The notes: generated by a model from the letters alone, not told the origin. A stretch of 64,000 nucleotides of DNA from Burkholderiaceae bacterium (GCA_023653055.1 JAMNXR010000013.1:1-64000); one strand, 5' to 3'. Positions 10,482 through 20,662 are shown, numbered from the stretch's first letter. A program made the numbers and translations.

Positions 10482-11318
10482 ATGAATGTAAAACTTGAAG
10501 TGAGACCGTTATCGGGTGCCGTGGGCGCAGAGATTCATGGCATTGATCTGCAGGGCAAGGTGAGTGATGATCAAATCGCTCAGATCCGTGAGATTTGGCT
10601 GAAATACGGTGTGATCTTCTTCCGTGATCAACCACTTGATTGCCAAACCTTTCAAGACTTTGCGATGCGTTTTGGCGAAGTCGTGGAGTACCCGTTTGTC
10701 AAAGGTTTGCCTGATTTTCCTTTAATTATTCCCGTACTGAAATTGCCGCATGAAAAGCATAATTTCGGTGGAGTTTGGCACACGGATACGACCTACCTGA
10801 AAGCTCCTCCGATGGCGACGATGCTGATTGCGCGCGAAATTCCGCCTTATGGTGGGGATACATTATTTTCAAGCAATTACGCAGCGTTTGAGTCTCTTTC
10901 GCCGGCGTTGCAAGAGACACTCACCGGGATGTATGCAGTGAATTCATCAGCAAAGGCCGCTGTGACAAAAACGCGCGAGGATCGCTTGGCGGATTCGGCT
11001 AAGGCGTCTGAGCGCGAAGAGCTAAGTGCTGAGCACCCTGTTGTACGTGTGCATCCCGAGACGGGCCGCCGAGCTTTGTATGTCAACCCCGGTCACACTA
11101 CACGCTTTGTTGGTTGGACCGAGGAGGAAAGCGAGCCGCTTCTCAAGTATTTGTTTGCCCATCAGGTAAGACCTGAATTTACTTGCCGGTTTGCTTGGCA
11201 AGTGGGATCGATCGCGTTATGGGATAACCGCTGCGTATTACATAACCCGATTAATGATTATCACGGTCATAAGCGCTTGCTGCATCGCATTACCCTTAAG
11301 GGCGATCTGCCTAAATAA
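10482..11318 (+). CDS. TauD/TfdA-family Fe(II)/2-oxoglutarate dioxygenase
   Basis: 278 aa. The family oxidises substrates such as taurine, other alkylsulfonates or 2,4-D, using Fe(II), O2 and 2-oxoglutarate. The iron ligands are the HTD of GGVWHTDTTYLKAPP (near residues 100-115) and the late His in KRLLHRITLKGD, with the 2-oxoglutarate-binding Arg in the same segment. The N-terminal PLSGAVGAEIHGIDL is the usual start of the family. A Bug-type receptor gene follows 81 bases later, suggesting the two act on one imported substrate; its identity cannot be told. Confidence 0.9.
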   Translation: MNVKLEVRPLSGAVGAEIHGIDLQGKVSDDQIAQIREIWLKYGVIFFRDQPLDCQTFQDFAMRFGEVVEYPFVKGLPDFPLIIPVLKLPHEKHNFGGVWHTDTTYLKAPPMATMLIAREIPPYGGDTLFSSNYAAFESLSPALQETLTGMYAVNSSAKAAVTKTREDRLADSAKASEREELSAEHPVVRVHPETGRRALYVNPGHTTRFVGWTEEESEPLLKYLFAHQVRPEFTCRFAWQVGSIALWDNRCVLHNPINDYHGHKRLLHRITLKGDLPK

Positions 11319-11399
11319 TTTCTAATATCAAGAATTAAACGTTTTTAATCCAATTTCCTTTTTTTGAATAAATACTAATTAATTTAGATGGAAGAGAAC

Positions 11400-12392
11400 A
11401 TGATGACTAAAAATATACGCCAGTTCGCTGTTTCAGCATTGGGTGCTATTGCGGTGACATTATCTGCGACTGTTTTTGCACAAATCCCCTCTGAGCTAGT
11501 GGGAAAATCAATCAAAATTGTTGTGCCCCAAGCTGCTGGTGGTGCATCGGATGCCATTGCACGATTAATGGCTGCCGAGTTAAGTCAGCGTTGGGGAAAT
11601 ACGATTGTTGTAGAAAATCGTCCTGGTGCAGGCGGGAATATCGGCAGTGAGGCGGTCGCTAAATCCCCAGGTGATGGCGCCACCTGGTTGATGAGTTATT
11701 CAGGCACACATGCGATTAACCCTTCTCTTTACAAAAAAATGTCTTTTGACATGGCAAAAGATTTAGCACCTATTGCTTCACTTGCAACGTTGCCTTTCGT
11801 TTTAGTGGTCAATCCCGCTTTGCCTGTTAAAAATATTGCTGAATATGTGGCCTACGCCAAAGCCAATCCAGGAAAAATTAACATTGCCTCTTCCGGCAAT
11901 GGTTCAGTCAATCATTTGCTGAATGAAATGCTAGGTTTGGCGGCAGATATTAAAACTACCCACGTGCCCTATAAAGGCGTTGCTCCGGCCTTAACTGACG
12001 TGGTGGGTGGTCAAGTACAGGGTGTGTATGCAAGCGCGCCTTCTGTGATGAGTCAGATTAAGAGCGGGGCGGTTCTGCCTTTGGCAGCCTCTGCCACACG
12101 CCGCTCGGCGGCCTTGCCAGACGTACCGACCTTTGGTGAGGCAGGATATCCCGCCTTGGCATTGGACTCATGGTTTGCCTTATTTGTCAGCAGTGCGACG
12201 CCGATGGCCTTACGCGAAAAGATTCATGCTGAAATTAATAAAGTATTAGCGGATCCCAAAGTGGTCGAGCAGTTACGCACGCGAGGTGCTTCAACGTTAA
12301 TCACTACGCTGCCAGAATTTCAGAAAGTGATTAATAACGATTTGGAGCAATGGGGCAAGGCTGTGCGTGCTTCGGGCGCTACGATTGATTAA
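11400..12392 (+). CDS. Bug/TctC-family tripartite tricarboxylate receptor
   Basis: 330 aa with a signal peptide (cleavage likely after TVFAQ). It is a periplasmic solute-binding protein of the Bug type, greatly expanded in Alcaligenaceae. Family landmarks are IKIVVPQAAGGASDAIARLM, VVENRPGAGGNIGSEAVAKS, THVPYKGVAPALTDVVGGQV and the VPTFGEAGYP segment. The start at 11400 was chosen for the GGAAGAG ribosome site ten bases upstream. No TctA/TctB membrane partner is in the window, so it may be an orphan receptor. Confidence 0.93.
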   Translation: MMTKNIRQFAVSALGAIAVTLSATVFAQIPSELVGKSIKIVVPQAAGGASDAIARLMAAELSQRWGNTIVVENRPGAGGNIGSEAVAKSPGDGATWLMSYSGTHAINPSLYKKMSFDMAKDLAPIASLATLPFVLVVNPALPVKNIAEYVAYAKANPGKINIASSGNGSVNHLLNEMLGLAADIKTTHVPYKGVAPALTDVVGGQVQGVYASAPSVMSQIKSGAVLPLAASATRRSAALPDVPTFGEAGYPALALDSWFALFVSSATPMALREKIHAEINKVLADPKVVEQLRTRGASTLITTLPEFQKVINNDLEQWGKAVRASGATID

Positions 12393-12411
12393 AAAAATGT
12401 GTCGAAATATT

Positions 12412-12445
12412 AAAAGGCCGAGAGTTTTAAATTCTCGGCCTTTTT
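12412..12445. terminator. Bidirectional terminator between Bug receptor and hns
   Basis: GGCCGAGA (12416-12423) pairs perfectly with TCTCGGCC (12433-12440), flanked by AAAA on the left and TTTTT on the right. It serves the receptor gene on plus and hns on minus. Confidence 0.9.
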
Positions 12446-12477
12446 AATCAAACATATAGAATGTTTAATAATAGTTT

Positions 12478-12849
12478 CTAGATTAAAAACTGCTGGCGTG
12501 TTTGCCCATTTTTCTCTGCTTCGACAATCCAAAGAGGTGCTTTTCCGCGACCTGTCCAGGTTGCTGATGTATCTGGATGACGATATTTTGGTGCAACAGG
12601 TTTTTTCGTCCCCGATGCTTTTGTGGGCTTAGGCGCCTTGCTGGGGGCAGCTTGACGTGTTTTTGTGCCTGGTTTGCCAAAGGCAGCTGAAATTTCCTCG
12701 GGGGTAATGCCATACTCTTTCATGGAGCGCAAAATACTTGAAATGACGGGTTTTCGCTGTTTGCTTTGCAAAAGCTGCGCCTGTTTGTTGAGGCGTTCGA
12801 TTTCTTTTTGAATTTTTGCTTGCTGGTTTGCGTAATTTTGTTGTGTCAT
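12478..12849 (-). CDS. hns: H-NS-family nucleoid protein
   Basis: 123 aa. H-NS-like proteins bind AT-rich DNA and silence genes. Residues 1-60 form a predicted coiled-coil oligomerisation part (AKIQKEIERLNKQAQLLQSK). The middle is a Lys/Pro/Ala linker with AT-hook-like character (APSKAPKPTKASGTKKP), and the C-terminal YRHPDTSATWTGRGKAPLWI contains the conserved DNA-binding loop TWTGRG. The architecture is that of betaproteobacterial H-NS/BpH3 relatives. It stands alone, divergent from the nitrilase gene across an AT-rich spacer that is itself a plausible autoregulatory target. Confidence 0.93.
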   Translation of the reverse strand: MTQQNYANQQAKIQKEIERLNKQAQLLQSKQRKPVISSILRSMKEYGITPEEISAAFGKPGTKTRQAAPSKAPKPTKASGTKKPVAPKYRHPDTSATWTGRGKAPLWIVEAEKNGQTRQQFLI

Positions 12850-13079
12850 ATCCTGCTCTTTGTGAAAATGAAAATCGAACCAGTAATGAAAGTGGATCTT
12901 TAAAGTTTAATTAAATAATTGAATTAATTTAGGCTGAAACTGTTTCATATAATAACCGAATGAAAAAATATTTAAATATGCCTTTTTGTTTATTAACTCA
13001 ACACACCTAAAAGCATGCTGGGAAACATTAAGAAAATATTAATAATTAATAAATATTAATTGCAATATTGGAGATAAAT
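12850..13079. promoter_or_regulatory. AT-rich divergent regulatory region, hns / nitrilase-tldD
   Basis: This 230-base spacer is the longest non-coding stretch here. It holds a perfect 6-1-6 palindrome TGAAAC-T-GTTTCA at 12935-12947. Directly abutting it is a consensus -10 TATAAT (12948-12953, plus strand), giving a predicted start near 12960 for the nitrilase-tldD transcript. The rest is rich in AATATTAATAATT-type tracts (13035-13062), suitable for H-NS binding. No convincing -35 is seen. Operator and promoter roles are inference. Confidence 0.45.
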
Positions 13080-13940
13080 ATGCCACCTTTGAACGCGCCC
13101 GTATCTCCGCCAATAGATTGTTTGCCATCACCATTTAAAGTCGCTGCTATTCAAATGGTGTCTGCCTCGACCGTTGAGCGCAATATAGAAACAGCGGACA
13201 CGTGGATTGCGCGTGCAGCTGAGCAAGGCGCAAGATTGGTCGTTTTGCCAGAGTATTTTTGCTTAATGGGCCGCAAAGAAACCGATAAGCTCGCTGTAGC
13301 AGAGTCTGACGGCAGTGGACCCATTCAGGCATTTTTGTCAGCAGCGGCTTTGAAACATGGGATTTATTTATCGTCCGGGAGTATTCCACTCATTTCTCCT
13401 GATGCAGGGCGGGTATTTAATACGCAACTTGTTTACGGACCTGACGGCAAACAACTCACCCGCTACGACAAAATACATTTATTCAGTTTTGCGCGCGGCG
13501 AGGAAAGCTATGACGAATCGCGCGCTATTTTGGCGGGGGACCGAGTATCTCGTTTAGAGACGCCTGATATCACGCTTGGCTTATCTATTTGCTATGACTT
13601 AAGATTTCCTGAGCTTTACCGGGCGTTGAGTCAAGTGGACTTGATGTTGGTGCCTTCAGCCTTCACCTATACAACTGGACAGGCGCATTGGGAACTGTTG
13701 TTGCGTGCCCGCGCGATTGAAAACCAGTGCTATGTGTTGGCACCTGCTCAGGGAGGTGTTCATGAGAATGGTCGTCGAACTTGGGGGCATTCGATGCTGA
13801 TAGACCCTTGGGGAGATATCCTAGAGGTGTTACCCGAGCATGAGGGTATCGTAAGCGGTACGATAGAGCCTAGTCGTTTAAAAGAGGTGCGGCAATCCTT
13901 GCCAGCGCTTTCGCATCGAACATTATTTGCTGATAAATGA
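13080..13940 (+). CDS. Carbon-nitrogen hydrolase, Nit1/Nit2-like
   Basis: 286 aa, nitrilase superfamily. The catalytic triad is visible: Glu in [13 protein letters not shown], Lys in TRYDKIHLF and Cys in [17 protein letters not shown]. Nit1/Nit2-like enzymes remove deaminated glutathione or omega-amidate 2-oxoacid amides; the actual substrate is not known here. The ATG at 13080 follows GGAG at 13070-13073; an upstream TTG would sit on that ribosome site. Its stop overlaps the tldD start (ATGA), a pairing often seen in betaproteobacteria. Confidence 0.93.
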   Translation: MPPLNAPVSPPIDCLPSPFKVAAIQMVSASTVERNIETADTWIARAAEQGARLVVLPEYFCLMGRKETDKLAVAESDGSGPIQAFLSAAALKHGIYLSSGSIPLISPDAGRVFNTQLVYGPDGKQLTRYDKIHLFSFARGEESYDESRAILAGDRVSRLETPDITLGLSICYDLRFPELYRALSQVDLMLVPSAFTYTTGQAHWELLLRARAIENQCYVLAPAQGGVHENGRRTWGHSMLIDPWGDILEVLPEHEGIVSGTIEPSRLKEVRQSLPALSHRTLFADK

Positions 13941-15394
13941 AACTGATTGATCCTGCTATTGCATCACTCTCCACCGCTAAATCACTGCTGCTGGATCCTT
14001 GGGGTCTGAGCGAGTCTGATCTCAATCGCGCCTTGGGTGAAATTTTTACGCACAAGGTAGATTACGCAGACTTATATTTCCAATACACGCGTAGCGAAGG
14101 TTGGAGTCTAGAAGAGGGCATTGTCAAAACGGGCAGTTTTTCAATCAGTCAAGGTGTCGGTGTCCGTGCTGTAGCAGGTGAAAAAACGGCCTTTGCGTAT
14201 TCGGACACGCTATCCTCAGATGCGCTGCTGTCTTCCGCGCATGCGGTCCGCAGTATCGCGCGCCAAGGCGCTGGGAAAGCACACGTGCAGGCGACCAAGG
14301 GTAAGCGAAGTCTGAGCCTTTACCATCCAGTCGATCCTCTTAAGACGATGACAGCGCCTGAAAAGGTCGGACTACTTGAGCGTGTTGAAAAAATGGCACG
14401 CGCGAAAGACCCGCACGTAAAACAAGTGATGGCAAGCCTCGGCATGGAGTATGACGTCGTCATGATTGCCGCAAGCGACGGTCGACTCACTGCAGATGTC
14501 CGCCCTTTGGTACGTCTATCACTCTCCGTTGTGGTTGAACGAAATGGTCGTAGAGAGACGGGTCACTCAGGTGGTGGCGGCCGCTCTGGTTTGGAGTATT
14601 TTTCTGAAGAGACGCTTCGTCACTACGTGGATTTAGCGGTTCATGAGGCCATGGTTAATCTGGATGCGCGTCCCGCCCCTGCAGGTGAGATGACGGTGGT
14701 GCTCGCTGCGGGTTGGCCAGGAATTTTGTTGCATGAAGCGGTTGGACACGGTCTCGAGGGCGATTTCAATCGCAAAGGTTCAAGCGTCTTTTCTGGCAAA
14801 GTGGGACAGCGGGTCGCATCCAAAGGTGTGACCGTGGTGGACGATGGCACGATCGAAGGTCGGCGCGGTTCTCTGAATGTCGACGACGAGGGCAATCCTA
14901 CGCAGCGCAATGTGCTCATTGAAGATGGTATTTTGCGTGGCTATCTGCAGGACACACTCAACGCGCGCTTGATGAAAACAAGTGTGACGGGTAATGGACG
15001 TCGTGAGTCGTTTGCTCACCTGCCAATGCCGCGCATGACCAATACCTTTATGCTCTCAGGTAAAGAAGATCCCGAAGAAATGATTGGTTCGGTCAAAAAA
15101 GGAATTTATGCTGCTAATTTTGGCGGCGGTCAGGTGGATATCACGAGCGGCAAGTTCGTGTTTTCAGCCTCTGAGGCCTACATGATCGAGAATGGGCGCA
15201 TTACGTACCCGATCAAGGGTGCCACTTTGATTGGCAGCGGACCCGAAGCGATGAATCGTGTCAGCATGATTGGTAACAACATGAAACTCGACAGTGGTGT
15301 GGGCACCTGCGGTAAAGAGGGGCAGAGTGTGCCTGTCGGGGTGGGTATGCCGACTATTAAGATGGAAGGTCTTACCGTTGGTGGTACGGCCTGA
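13937..15394 (+). CDS. tldD: Metalloprotease TldD
   Basis: 485 aa. With TldE (PmbA) it forms a heterodimeric zinc protease that degrades unfolded peptides and matures some RiPPs and CcdA antitoxin. The zinc motif [11 protein letters not shown] is intact, and the C-terminal [20 protein letters not shown] and [19 protein letters not shown] blocks are typical. TldE is not in this window. It is coupled to the nitrilase gene by a four-base overlap and followed 81 bases later by the DAHP synthase gene. Confidence 0.97.
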   Translation: MKLIDPAIASLSTAKSLLLDPWGLSESDLNRALGEIFTHKVDYADLYFQYTRSEGWSLEEGIVKTGSFSISQGVGVRAVAGEKTAFAYSDTLSSDALLSSAHAVRSIARQGAGKAHVQATKGKRSLSLYHPVDPLKTMTAPEKVGLLERVEKMARAKDPHVKQVMASLGMEYDVVMIAASDGRLTADVRPLVRLSLSVVVERNGRRETGHSGGGGRSGLEYFSEETLRHYVDLAVHEAMVNLDARPAPAGEMTVVLAAGWPGILLHEAVGHGLEGDFNRKGSSVFSGKVGQRVASKGVTVVDDGTIEGRRGSLNVDDEGNPTQRNVLIEDGILRGYLQDTLNARLMKTSVTGNGRRESFAHLPMPRMTNTFMLSGKEDPEEMIGSVKKGIYAANFGGGQVDITSGKFVFSASEAYMIENGRITYPIKGATLIGSGPEAMNRVSMIGNNMKLDSGVGTCGKEGQSVPVGVGMPTIKMEGLTVGGTA

Positions 15395-15475
15395 GTAACT
15401 GTTAAAAGAACGCGACTTCAATGTGCGCGTGACTGAATTGTTCAATTTATACGTTTATTGTTTTAGGAGTAAGTT

Positions 15476-16549
15476 GTGCCACACAATACCGATGATCTGC
15501 GTATCCGCGAAATCAAGGAGCTCGCGCCTCCATCGTATGCCATGAGTGAAAATCCCTGCACACCACAGGTATCATCACTTGTGTTTGAAACACGGCAAGC
15601 GCTGCACCGTATTTTGCACGGGATGGATGATCGTCTGGTTGTCGTGATTGGTCCTTGCTCGATTCACGACACGAAAGCCGCGATCGAATACGCACACAAA
15701 CTTAAAGTACAGCGTGACCGTTTGAGTGGCGATCTTGAGATTGTGATGCGCGTGTATTTTGAGAAACCCCGCACGACGGTGGGTTGGAAAGGTCTGATTA
15801 ACGACCCAGAACTTGATGGCAGCTTTAACATCAACAAAGGTCTTCGGACTGCGCGGAGTCTGTTGCTAGAAATCAATGCAATGGGCTTACCTGCGGGTTG
15901 CGAGTTTTTGGACATGATTACGCCACAGTACATTGCTGATCTGGTGTCATGGGGCGCAATTGGCGCGCGCACCACGGAAAGTCAAGTGCACCGTGAACTG
16001 GCCTCGGGCTTGTCTTGTCCCGTAGGCTTTAAAAACGGCACGGATGGAAACGTTCGCATTGCTGTGGATGCAATGAAAGCGGCTTCTCAGCCACATCATT
16101 TTTTGTCTGTGACCAAAGCAGGACATTCTGCGATTGTTTCCACCTCGGGTAATGAAGACTGTCACGTGATTTTGCGTGGTGGCAAAGCACCTAATTATGA
16201 TGCGGCGAATGTTCAAGCTGCTTGTGAGGAGATGGCCAAGGCAGGATTGGCACAGCGCCTGATGATCGATTCAAGTCATGCAAACAGTAATAAAAAACCT
16301 GAAAATCAACCTGCAGTGTGTGTAGAAGTGGGGGAGCAAATTGCTCAAGGTGAAACACGCATCATGGGTCTGATGATCGAAAGTCATCTCGTGGCGGGCC
16401 GGCAGGATTTAGTGGCGGGGCAACCACTGGTTTATGGTCAAAGTGTGACAGATGGATGTATTGACTGGGATAGCTCCGTAAAAGTGCTTGAATCTCTCGC
16501 AGAGTCCGTGCGCGAGCGTCGTCGCAGTCTGCTCAAAAATGAGCAATAA
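15476..16549 (+). CDS. aroG: 3-deoxy-7-phosphoheptulonate synthase, class I
   Basis: 357 aa. It condenses phosphoenolpyruvate and erythrose-4-phosphate at the entry of the shikimate pathway. Signatures are VVVIGPCSIHDTKAAIEYA, MRVYFEKPRTTVGWKG, the GARTTESQVHRELASGLSCP block and MIDSSHANSNK with metal ligands. The GTG start at 15476 follows a TAGGAG ribosome site. The N-terminal ~40 residues are the feedback-control segment in this family; which aromatic amino acid inhibits it cannot be decided here. Confidence 0.96.
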   Translation: MPHNTDDLRIREIKELAPPSYAMSENPCTPQVSSLVFETRQALHRILHGMDDRLVVVIGPCSIHDTKAAIEYAHKLKVQRDRLSGDLEIVMRVYFEKPRTTVGWKGLINDPELDGSFNINKGLRTARSLLLEINAMGLPAGCEFLDMITPQYIADLVSWGAIGARTTESQVHRELASGLSCPVGFKNGTDGNVRIAVDAMKAASQPHHFLSVTKAGHSAIVSTSGNEDCHVILRGGKAPNYDAANVQAACEEMAKAGLAQRLMIDSSHANSNKKPENQPAVCVEVGEQIAQGETRIMGLMIESHLVAGRQDLVAGQPLVYGQSVTDGCIDWDSSVKVLESLAESVRERRRSLLKNEQ

Positions 16550-16575
16550 GCCACTTAGCGGATAAAAGTAACCAC

Positions 16576-17991
16576 ATGAACGCACCGCACGACATTCAAT
16601 CTTTGCGCAGTCCGCTTCCGGAGGAGATGATCCTCGCCTTGAAAGCACAGTTTGGCGACCGTTTCTCAATGGCCAATGCGGTCAGAGATCATCATGGACG
16701 CGATGAGTCACCTTATCCTTCGATGTTACCTGACGGCGTGGTGTTCGCTGAAAGCACGGATGAAGTCGTTGTGGTTGTTCGCTTGTGCGACAAGCATGGC
16801 ATTCCTCTGATTCCCTTTGGTTCTGGCTCTTCACTAGAGGGACATATTTTGGCTGTGCAGGGCGGTATCAGCCTCGACTTAACCAGGATGAACAAAATAG
16901 TTGCTTTGCATGCCGAGGACCAAACAGTCACTGTTCAGGCGGGTTTGACGCGCAAACAACTGAACGAACAAATCCGTGACACAGGTTTGTTTTTTCCCAT
17001 CGACCCGGGCGCAGATGCTTCTCTTGGTGGAATGTCCGCGACGCGCGCTTCTGGGACGAATGCTGTCCGTTACGGCACGATGCGTGAAAACGTAGTCTCA
17101 CTTACTGTAGTGACGGCCCAAGGTAAGGTGATCCGTACTTCACGTCGCGCGAGAAAGTCCTCTGCGGGCTACGATTTGACGCGTTTGTTTGTAGGAAGCG
17201 AAGGCACACTCGGGGTCATTACAGAGGTCACTGTCAAGCTTTATCCTCAGCCTGAGGCCGTGAGTGCCGCAGTGTGTAATTTTCCCACTGTGCATGAGGC
17301 CGTGGCCTGTGTGATCCAAACCATTCAGCTCGGCGTACCGGTTGCTCGGGTCGAGCTGATGAATGCTGACGCTGTGCGTGCGGGTAATTTATACAGCAAG
17401 CTCACTTTGCGCGAAACACCTCTGTTGCTATTTGAATTTCACGGCAGCGAGGCTAGCGTCAAAGAGCAAGCGCAAACTGTTCAAGAACTTGCCAAGGATT
17501 GCGGTGGTATGGATTTTGAGTGGGCGGAACGTCCTGAGGATCGCAATCGTTTGTGGACTGCGCGTCACAATGCCTATTTTGCGGGCTTGCAATTGCGTCC
17601 AGGTTGCAAGGCGAGTACGACCGATGTCTGTGTACCGATTTCACGTCTTGCCGAATGTATTGATGCGGCAACGGATGCTTTGTCCAAGGTAAGCTTTCCC
17701 AGCACGATCGTGGGACATGTGGGCGACGGTAATTTTCATGTTCTGATGTTGTTGGATCCCAACAGTGAAAGTGAGTGGCAAGAGTCAGAGCGCCTGAATT
17801 ACCAACTCGTCACACAAGCGATTGATGCAGACGGTACCTGTACAGGTGAACACGGGATTGGCTTGCACAAAAAGCAATTTATGCCGCGTGAGCACGGCGA
17901 GGATGCTCTAGACCTCATGCGCTTGCTGAAACAGTCTTTTGACCCTAAAAATATCCTTAATCCAGGAAAGGTACTTGACCCAAGGATTTAG
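16576..17991 (+). CDS. FAD-linked D-2-hydroxyacid (D-lactate-type) dehydrogenase
   Basis: 471 aa, FAD-binding PCMH family with a C-terminal FAD-linked oxidase domain. Flavin-binding landmarks are PFGSGSSLEGHILAVQGG, IDPGADASLGGMSATRASGT and YDLTRLFVGSEGTLGVITE. The C-terminal GHVGDGNFHVLMLLDP and TCTGEHGIGLHKKQFM carry the catalytic/metal His residues of cytochrome-linked D-lactate dehydrogenases. It differs from GlcD next door in length and motif wording, so it is a paralogue rather than a duplicate. It lies 26 bases after aroG and 60 before glcD. Confidence 0.9.
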   Translation: MNAPHDIQSLRSPLPEEMILALKAQFGDRFSMANAVRDHHGRDESPYPSMLPDGVVFAESTDEVVVVVRLCDKHGIPLIPFGSGSSLEGHILAVQGGISLDLTRMNKIVALHAEDQTVTVQAGLTRKQLNEQIRDTGLFFPIDPGADASLGGMSATRASGTNAVRYGTMRENVVSLTVVTAQGKVIRTSRRARKSSAGYDLTRLFVGSEGTLGVITEVTVKLYPQPEAVSAAVCNFPTVHEAVACVIQTIQLGVPVARVELMNADAVRAGNLYSKLTLRETPLLLFEFHGSEASVKEQAQTVQELAKDCGGMDFEWAERPEDRNRLWTARHNAYFAGLQLRPGCKASTTDVCVPISRLAECIDAATDALSKVSFPSTIVGHVGDGNFHVLMLLDPNSESEWQESERLNYQLVTQAIDADGTCTGEHGIGLHKKQFMPREHGEDALDLMRLLKQSFDPKNILNPGKVLDPRI

Positions 17992-18051
17992 GCCAGACAT
18001 CGGGTAAGTCCCGTCCTGCGCAAAAGTGTCTTCCGCGCTATCGTTTGACCT

Positions 18052-19548
18052 ATGAATGCGATCATCGATACAGGCTTAGCCCCTTTAGTTGTGCCACCCA
18101 AAGAAGAGGTGGTGCTCGCACTGCGTGCTGCGGTTCCTCCGCATTGTGTGCTCAGTCGCGAGGAAGATACGCGACCGTACGAGTGTGACGGCTTATCCCT
18201 CTATCGGTCCTTGCCCATGGCCGTGGTGTTGCCTGAGACTGAGGCACAAATTCAAAATATCTTAAAGGTGTGCAAGCGACTCAATGTGCCTGTTGTCGCA
18301 CGTGGGGCGGGTACAGGCCTTTCTGGTGGTGCGATGCCGCACGCCCAAGGCGTTTTGCTTGGCTTGGCAAAGTTTAATCAGATCAAGCATATTGATGCCG
18401 TCGCCGCAATTGCTGTAGTGCAACCGGGCGTGCGCAATTTGGCAGTCTCTGAGGCTGCAGCGCCCTTTGGTTTGTACTACGCTCCCGACCCCTCTAGTCA
18501 GATCGCCTGCACGATTGGCGGCAACGTTGCGGAAAACTCTGGCGGCGTACATTGTCTTAAATACGGTCTCACAATCCATAACGTCCTCAAGGTGCGAATG
18601 GTCACAATTGACGGTGACATTGTGGAGCTTGGTTCTCTCGCACCTGATTGTCCAGGCCCAGATTTATTGTCAGTCTTTGTCGGTTCCGAGGGCATGCTGG
18701 GTGTTGTCACCGAGGTGACCTTGAGACTGACTCCCAAGCCAGCCTTGGCGAGTGTCATCATGGCGAGTTTTGATGACGTTGAAAAAGCAAGTGATGCGGT
18801 GGGCAAAATTATTGGTGCGGGTATTATTCCTGCCGGACTCGAAATGATGGACAAGCAGGCGACGCAGATGGTGGAGCCTTTTGTAAAGGCCGGTTATGAC
18901 ATGAACGCTGAGGCAATTTTGCTGTGCGAGTCTGACGGCACGGTAGAAGAGGTTGCCGAAGAATTACATCGTATGGAGCAGGTGTTTCAGCGCGCAGGTG
19001 CCACGCGTCTGCAAGTCTCGACAAGTGAAGCTGAGCGATTGCGTTTTTGGGCAGGTCGCAAAAATGCCTTTCCCGCTGCAGGGCGCGTGTCACCTGATTA
19101 CTACTGCATGGACGGCACGATCCCAAGACGTCGACTTGGGGATGTGCTCAAGGCCATTCAGGGTATGGAAACGCAATTCGGATTGCGTTGCGCAAACGTA
19201 TTTCATGCGGGCGACGGCAATCTGCACCCATTGATTTTGTTTAACTCCAATATTACAGACGAAGTGCGTCGCGCTGAGGATTTTGGTGCAGCGATTCTCG
19301 AGTTGTGTGTCGAGGTCGGTGGAACCATCACAGGCGAGCATGGGGTAGGGATGGAGAAAATTAATCAGATGTGTGTGCAATTCAGTCGAGATGAGCTCGA
19401 TGTATTCATGGCAGTCAAGCGCGCGTTTGATCCTGCGTGTCTGCTCAATCCCGAAAAAGTCATTCCAACCTTGGCGCGTTGTGCTGAGTACGGCAAAATG
19501 CATGTGCACGGCGGAGCGCTTGCTTTTCCGGATCTGCCGAGATTCTGA
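18052..19548 (+). CDS. glcD: Glycolate oxidase FAD subunit GlcD
   Basis: 498 aa, the usual GlcD length. It oxidises glycolate (and often D-lactate) to the 2-oxoacid. The flavin-binding regions are VVARGAGTGLSGGAMPHAQG and YYAPDPSSQIACTIGGNVAE; the C-terminal catalytic segment contains FHAGDGNLHPLILF and GTITGEHGVGMEKI. It starts the glcD-glcE-glcF set, with three bases to glcE. Electrons are expected to pass through the GlcF Fe-S subunit to the quinone pool. Confidence 0.95.
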   Translation: MNAIIDTGLAPLVVPPKEEVVLALRAAVPPHCVLSREEDTRPYECDGLSLYRSLPMAVVLPETEAQIQNILKVCKRLNVPVVARGAGTGLSGGAMPHAQGVLLGLAKFNQIKHIDAVAAIAVVQPGVRNLAVSEAAAPFGLYYAPDPSSQIACTIGGNVAENSGGVHCLKYGLTIHNVLKVRMVTIDGDIVELGSLAPDCPGPDLLSVFVGSEGMLGVVTEVTLRLTPKPALASVIMASFDDVEKASDAVGKIIGAGIIPAGLEMMDKQATQMVEPFVKAGYDMNAEAILLCESDGTVEEVAEELHRMEQVFQRAGATRLQVSTSEAERLRFWAGRKNAFPAAGRVSPDYYCMDGTIPRRRLGDVLKAIQGMETQFGLRCANVFHAGDGNLHPLILFNSNITDEVRRAEDFGAAILELCVEVGGTITGEHGVGMEKINQMCVQFSRDELDVFMAVKRAFDPACLLNPEKVIPTLARCAEYGKMHVHGGALAFPDLPRF

Positions 19549-19551
19549 CGT

Positions 19552-20652
19552 ATGACTCAATACGAAATTTCACAGTTAATCGATCAGGTGCTTGCTGCGC
19601 GGGCCAGTTTCAAGCCTGTGCTCATTCGTGGCGGCGGTACAAAAGCTTTTTACGGCAATCCTTTCGATCGTGCGGGTGAGGCACCCGTCGTGCTAGACAT
19701 GCGTAGTCTGAAAGGGATCGTCAACTATCACCCTTCAGAACTCGTGATCACGGCCTTAGCAGGTACACCTCTTCAGGAAATCGTAGAGACCTTGGATTCA
19801 GAAGGGCAAATGCTGGCATTTGATCCTCCTTCTTTTGGCGTTGAAGCCACGCTAGGGGGATGTGTGTCTGCAGGACTGTCCGGGCCGGGCCGCTTGGGCG
19901 GGGGACCTGTCAAAGACTACGTGCTGGGCGCTCACTTGTTAGATGCCCAAGGTCGTGTGTTGAAATTTGGTGGCGAGGTCATGAAAAATGTGGCCGGTTA
20001 TGATGTTTCGCGTTTGTTGACTGGTGCGATGGGAATGTTTGGCGCATTGACGCAAGTGTCTGTCAAAGTTGCACCAAAACCTTTTGAGGTGTGCACACTT
20101 GAGTGGGCATTAGATGAGGCGGCAGCCTTGTCACAATCCTTGAGCTGGCGCGCAAAACCTCTACCGATTTCAGCAACGTCTTGGGAGATCGTCGGCGGTG
20201 CAGGTCGCCTGCGCGCACGTCTAGCGGGTTCTGCTGCTGCGCTTTTATCCGCCCGGCAATCCCTGGGTGGAGAAGTGGTTGATCTTGCTGAAGCGACCAA
20301 ATATTGGGTGGCACTTCGTGAACATGCGCTCGATTTTTTTGCAACACCTGTCCTGTGGAGAGTGGCATGTGCGCCAGGAACACCTGTGCTGGATCTGGGG
20401 CCAACGCTGACGGAGTGGGCGGGTGGTCAACGCTGGATTGCTGCCAATAGTGATCCTCTGCACATTCGCAATGTGGCTGAGCAGGCGGGTGGACACGCAA
20501 CATTATTCAGACAATTGACAGATCAACCGTTGCCACCTGGAGGCGTTTTTCACCCTCTGAGTCAAGGAAATGAGACCATCGTCAGGCGGCTCAAATTGGA
20601 GTTTGATTCCAAGTCGGTCTTTAACCCTGGTCGTTTGATCGCTGGTATATAA
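19552..20652 (+). CDS. glcE: Glycolate oxidase subunit GlcE
   Basis: 366 aa, a shorter FAD-binding (PCMH) protein that completes the glycolate oxidase complex. Motifs are IRGGGTKAFYGNPFDR, LAFDPPSFGVEATLGGCVSAG and GGEVMKNVAGYDVSRLLTG, the last being diagnostic of GlcE. It lacks the C-terminal His-rich catalytic part of GlcD. It begins three bases after glcD and ends ten bases before glcF. Confidence 0.95.
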   Translation: MTQYEISQLIDQVLAARASFKPVLIRGGGTKAFYGNPFDRAGEAPVVLDMRSLKGIVNYHPSELVITALAGTPLQEIVETLDSEGQMLAFDPPSFGVEATLGGCVSAGLSGPGRLGGGPVKDYVLGAHLLDAQGRVLKFGGEVMKNVAGYDVSRLLTGAMGMFGALTQVSVKVAPKPFEVCTLEWALDEAAALSQSLSWRAKPLPISATSWEIVGGAGRLRARLAGSAAALLSARQSLGGEVVDLAEATKYWVALREHALDFFATPVLWRVACAPGTPVLDLGPTLTEWAGGQRWIAANSDPLHIRNVAEQAGGHATLFRQLTDQPLPPGGVFHPLSQGNETIVRRLKLEFDSKSVFNPGRLIAGI

Positions 20653-20662
20653 CGAGATAATC

